A DNA stretch of 34,239 nucleotides from Clostridium polynesiense (GTDB taxonomy: Bacteria; Bacillota; Clostridia; Clostridiales; Clostridiaceae). Location of the stretch: positions 1 through 34,239 of the forward strand of contig NZ_CCXI01000095.1 of the NCBI RefSeq assembly GCF_000820705.1, read 5' to 3'. Each line of letters starts with the position of its first letter. The first letter of the stretch is position 1. The notes below the pieces were generated by a model. It had not been told where the DNA came from and made no database searches. It worked only from the letters and a program-made list of their open reading frames with translations. Positions 31,990 to 34,239 of the stretch are shown in pieces. The translations under genes and the position numbers were made by a program.

Positions 31990-32217
31990 TAATAAAGCGA
32001 TGAAGAGAAGATTAAGCTGTAAACTGTTTTCAGAGAGAGAATACATCCGCTGAAAGTATTCTTAAATAAGCACAGCCCAAAACCACCTCTGAGCGGCTCT
32101 AATAAGGCACGGTAATTCCGTTATCATTATTAACTAAGAGATTTATCCTATTTGGGTAAATAATCAGGGTGGAACCACGGGAATATTATGCTCTCGTCCC
32201 TTTTCAGGGATGAGGGC
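31990..32217 (+). ncRNA. T-box leader (threonine) controlling thrS
   Basis: tRNA-sensing riboswitch. Stem I elements are visible: the AGAGA-like stretch near 32032, the distal-loop GCTGAAAG near 32049, and a probable specifier ACC (32082-32084, followed by A), a threonine codon. The T-box sequence AGGGTGGAACCACGG lies at 32166-32180. Its TGGA (32170-32173) would pair with the tRNA NCCA end. The terminator stem follows at 32190-32217. Uncharged tRNA-Thr would favour the antiterminator and thrS expression. Confidence 0.92.
32190..32217 (+). terminator. T-box regulated terminator
   Basis: GCTCTCGTCCC pairs with GGGATGAGGGC (11 bp with G-U pairs, 6-base loop), followed by TTATTTTATTT. It competes with the antiterminator that includes the T-box sequence. 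Confidence 0.88.
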
Positions 32218-32284
32218 TTATTTTATTTATACAAAGCAATTATAAAATCTAGAATCAAACCCTACAAGGAAAGGAGATTTAAAA

Positions 32285-34225
32285 ATGATAAAAATAACTT
32301 TAAAAGATGGTTCAATAAAAGAATACCAATCATCCTTATCTATTTATGACATTGCTAAGGATATAAGCGAAGGATTAGCTAGAGTTGCCTGTGCAGGATT
32401 GGTAAATGGAGAAGTTAAGGATTTAAGACATGTTATAGCGGAGGATTCCGAGCTAAGCATTCTTACCTTTGATGATGAAGAAGGAAAAAAAGCTTTCAGG
32501 CACACTGCTTCCCATATACTTGCTCAGGCGGTTAAAAGGCTTTATCCAAGCACTAAATTAGCCATAGGTCCTGCTATTGATGAAGGTTTTTACTATGATT
32601 TCGACAAAGAGGGTTCCTTCAGCTATGAAGACCTTGAAAAGCTTGAGTCCGAGATGAAAAAAATCGTTAAAGAGGAGCTTCCTCTTGAAAGGTTTGAGCT
32701 TCCAAGAAACGAAGCCATAAAGCTTATGGAAGAAAGAAATGAAGATTATAAAGTGGAACTTATAAATGATTTGCCTGAAGAGGAGATTATATCCTTCTAT
32801 AAAATGGGAGAATTCGTTGACTTATGTGCAGGTCCACATCTTATGAACACTAAATTTGTAAAAGCCTTTAAGTTAACTCATACTGCTGGTGCATACTGGA
32901 GAGGAAGCGAAAAGAACAAGATGCTTTCCAGAATATATGGAACAGCCTATAATAAGAAAGCTGACCTTGAAGCTCATTTAGAAAGATTAGAAGAAGCTAA
33001 AAAGAGAGATCACAACAGATTAGGAAGGGAGCTTGGCTTATTTACAACTTCTGAAGCTATTGGTCAGGGGCTGCCTCTGTTAACCGGAAAAGGTTCAAAG
33101 GTAATGCAGATACTTCAAAGATTCGTTGAGGATGAAGAGGAAAAAAGAGGCTATATTATAACAAAAACTCCATTTATGGCTAAAAGTGACCTTTATAAGA
33201 TATCAGGCCACTGGTCTCACTATAAAGATGGAATGTTTGTTTTAGGCGATGAAGAAAAGGATGATGAGGTATTTGCTTTAAGACCAATGACTTGTCCATT
33301 TCAGTTTGCTATTTATAATGCAGACCAGCATAGCTATAGAGAGCTTCCAATAAGATATTCAGAAACTTCCACTTTATTTAGAAATGAAGCCTCAGGAGAA
33401 ATGCACGGATTAATAAGGGTAAGACAGTTTACTTTAGCAGACGGACATATTATCTGCACTCCTGATCAGGTTGAAGAAGAATTTAAAAAAGCTGTAGACC
33501 TAATTAAGTTTATGATGAAATCCTTAGGTATACACAACGATATCTCCTATAGATTTTCAAAATGGGATCCAAATAACAGAGAAAAATATATCGGTGATGA
33601 AGCAGCTTGGGAATCCTCACAGGCTAAAATGAAGGTAATCCTTGATGACTTAGGAATAAATTATAAAGAAGCGGAAGGTGAAGCTGCCTTCTATGGTCCT
33701 AAACTTGATGTTCAATTTACAAATGTTCACGGCAAGGAAGATACAATCATTACAGTGCAGCTTGACTTCGCCTTAGCAGAAAGATTTAATATGTATTACA
33801 TCGATAAGGATGGAGAAAAGAAGCTTCCATATATCATACACAGAAGCTCTATAGGCTGCTATGAGAGAACTCTGGCGATGCTCATTGAAAAATATGCCGG
33901 AGCACTGCCTACCTGGATAGCTCCAGTTCAGGCAAAAATCCTTCCTATTTCGGAAAAATATCACGATTACTGCCAGTCAGTGGCTGAAACTTTAAAAGCT
34001 AAAGGAATCAGAGTAGAAGTTGACTATAGAGCAGAAAAGATAGGATATAAAATCAGACAGGGAAGAATGGAGAAAATTCCTTATCTCTTAATCATAGGGG
34101 AAAAAGAAGCAGAAAATAACCAGGTAGCAGTAAGAAGCAGAAAAAATGGTGACGAAGGTGCTCTTCCACTGGATTCTTTCATTGAAAGAGTTCAAAAAGA
34201 AGTTAAAGATTTAGTAACCGAATAA
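32285..34225 (+). CDS. thrS: Threonyl-tRNA synthetase
   Basis: Class II synthetase that charges tRNA-Thr. The 646-residue protein is complete. It has an N-terminal TGS domain (1-61), an editing domain with His73-x3-His77 (HTASHILAQAVKRLYP) and CAGPHL, and a catalytic core with RPMTCPFQFAIYNADQHSYR (zinc Cys), motif 2 (STLFRNEASGEMHGLIRVRQ), DGHIICT and motif 3 (RSSIGCYERTLAMLIEKYAG). The anticodon-binding domain (about 545-640) contains KILPISEKYHDYCQSVAETL and KIGYKIRQGRMEKIPYLLII. AAAGGAG precedes the ATG. It is expressed from its own promoter through the T-box leader; the window ends 14 bases after the stop. Confidence 0.97.
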   Translation: MIKITLKDGSIKEYQSSLSIYDIAKDISEGLARVACAGLVNGEVKDLRHVIAEDSELSILTFDDEEGKKAFRHTASHILAQAVKRLYPSTKLAIGPAIDEGFYYDFDKEGSFSYEDLEKLESEMKKIVKEELPLERFELPRNEAIKLMEERNEDYKVELINDLPEEEIISFYKMGEFVDLCAGPHLMNTKFVKAFKLTHTAGAYWRGSEKNKMLSRIYGTAYNKKADLEAHLERLEEAKKRDHNRLGRELGLFTTSEAIGQGLPLLTGKGSKVMQILQRFVEDEEEKRGYIITKTPFMAKSDLYKISGHWSHYKDGMFVLGDEEKDDEVFALRPMTCPFQFAIYNADQHSYRELPIRYSETSTLFRNEASGEMHGLIRVRQFTLADGHIICTPDQVEEEFKKAVDLIKFMMKSLGIHNDISYRFSKWDPNNREKYIGDEAAWESSQAKMKVILDDLGINYKEAEGEAAFYGPKLDVQFTNVHGKEDTIITVQLDFALAERFNMYYIDKDGEKKLPYIIHRSSIGCYERTLAMLIEKYAGALPTWIAPVQAKILPISEKYHDYCQSVAETLKAKGIRVEVDYRAEKIGYKIRQGRMEKIPYLLIIGEKEAENNQVAVRSRKNGDEGALPLDSFIERVQKEVKDLVTE

Positions 34226-34239
34226 TTATAATAAAAAAA

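Noticed and set aside
1-34239. CRISPR array, prophage, IS element, tRNA or rRNA genes
   Set aside because: No regularly spaced repeats, phage or transposase genes, tRNA cloverleafs or rRNA sequence were recognised anywhere in the window.

Overview
The window is chromosomal DNA from a low-GC Gram-positive anaerobe, most likely Clostridium or a close relative. The base composition is AT-rich and the ribosome binding sites are strong GGAGG types. It also carries an anaerobe-type hybrid cluster protein, a clostridial V/A-type ATPase operon, a PTS cellobiose system and a T-box in front of thrS. I see no rRNA, tRNA, prophage, IS element or CRISPR array.

Layout. (1) 1-2470, minus strand: a beta-glucoside/cellobiose operon (celA IIB, celB IIC, then a GH4 6-phospho-beta-glucosidase cut by the window edge). 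It is preceded by a near-ideal sigma-54 promoter and a cluster of GATACACT repeats that look like activator sites. (2) 2510-6500, minus strand: an unknown membrane-anchored protein, a membrane metallophosphoesterase, a ferritin-like protein and a MATE efflux pump. (3) 6650-8364, plus strand: acylphosphatase and a purine permease with a structured leader. (4) 8432-13798: thiol peroxidase and a flavodoxin-like protein, an MBL-fold hydrolase, a DUF5658 membrane protein, hybrid cluster protein with a CRP/FNR-type site at about -41.5, and a DUF2156 protein. This stretch is rich in redox and stress functions. (5) 14022-15143: a membrane sensor with no output domain. (6) 15170-23754, minus strand: a nine-gene V/A-type ATPase operon (G-C-I-K-F-E-A-B-D) in which subunit A is split by an apparent one-base deletion. 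(7) 24046-25460: two DsrE-like paralogues flanking a YdaT-like/DUF2188 protein. (8) 25580-28501: an OmpR/HisKA two-component system converging on the collapsed remains of a MacB/FtsX-type ABC transporter. (9) 28636-31770: a VIT1/CCC1 metal transporter and an orphan soluble multi-PAS histidine kinase whose 5' end abuts a REP-like palindrome. (10) 31953-34225: promoter, threonine T-box and thrS.

Most genes are ordinary housekeeping or stress genes. The signals most worth checking are the sigma-54 cel promoter with its repeats, the broken atpA, the ABC transporter deletion scar beside an intact sensor pair, the output-less sensor, the DsrE-YdaT-DsrE cassette, and the hcp upstream site. I did not find a clear new defence or mobile system.
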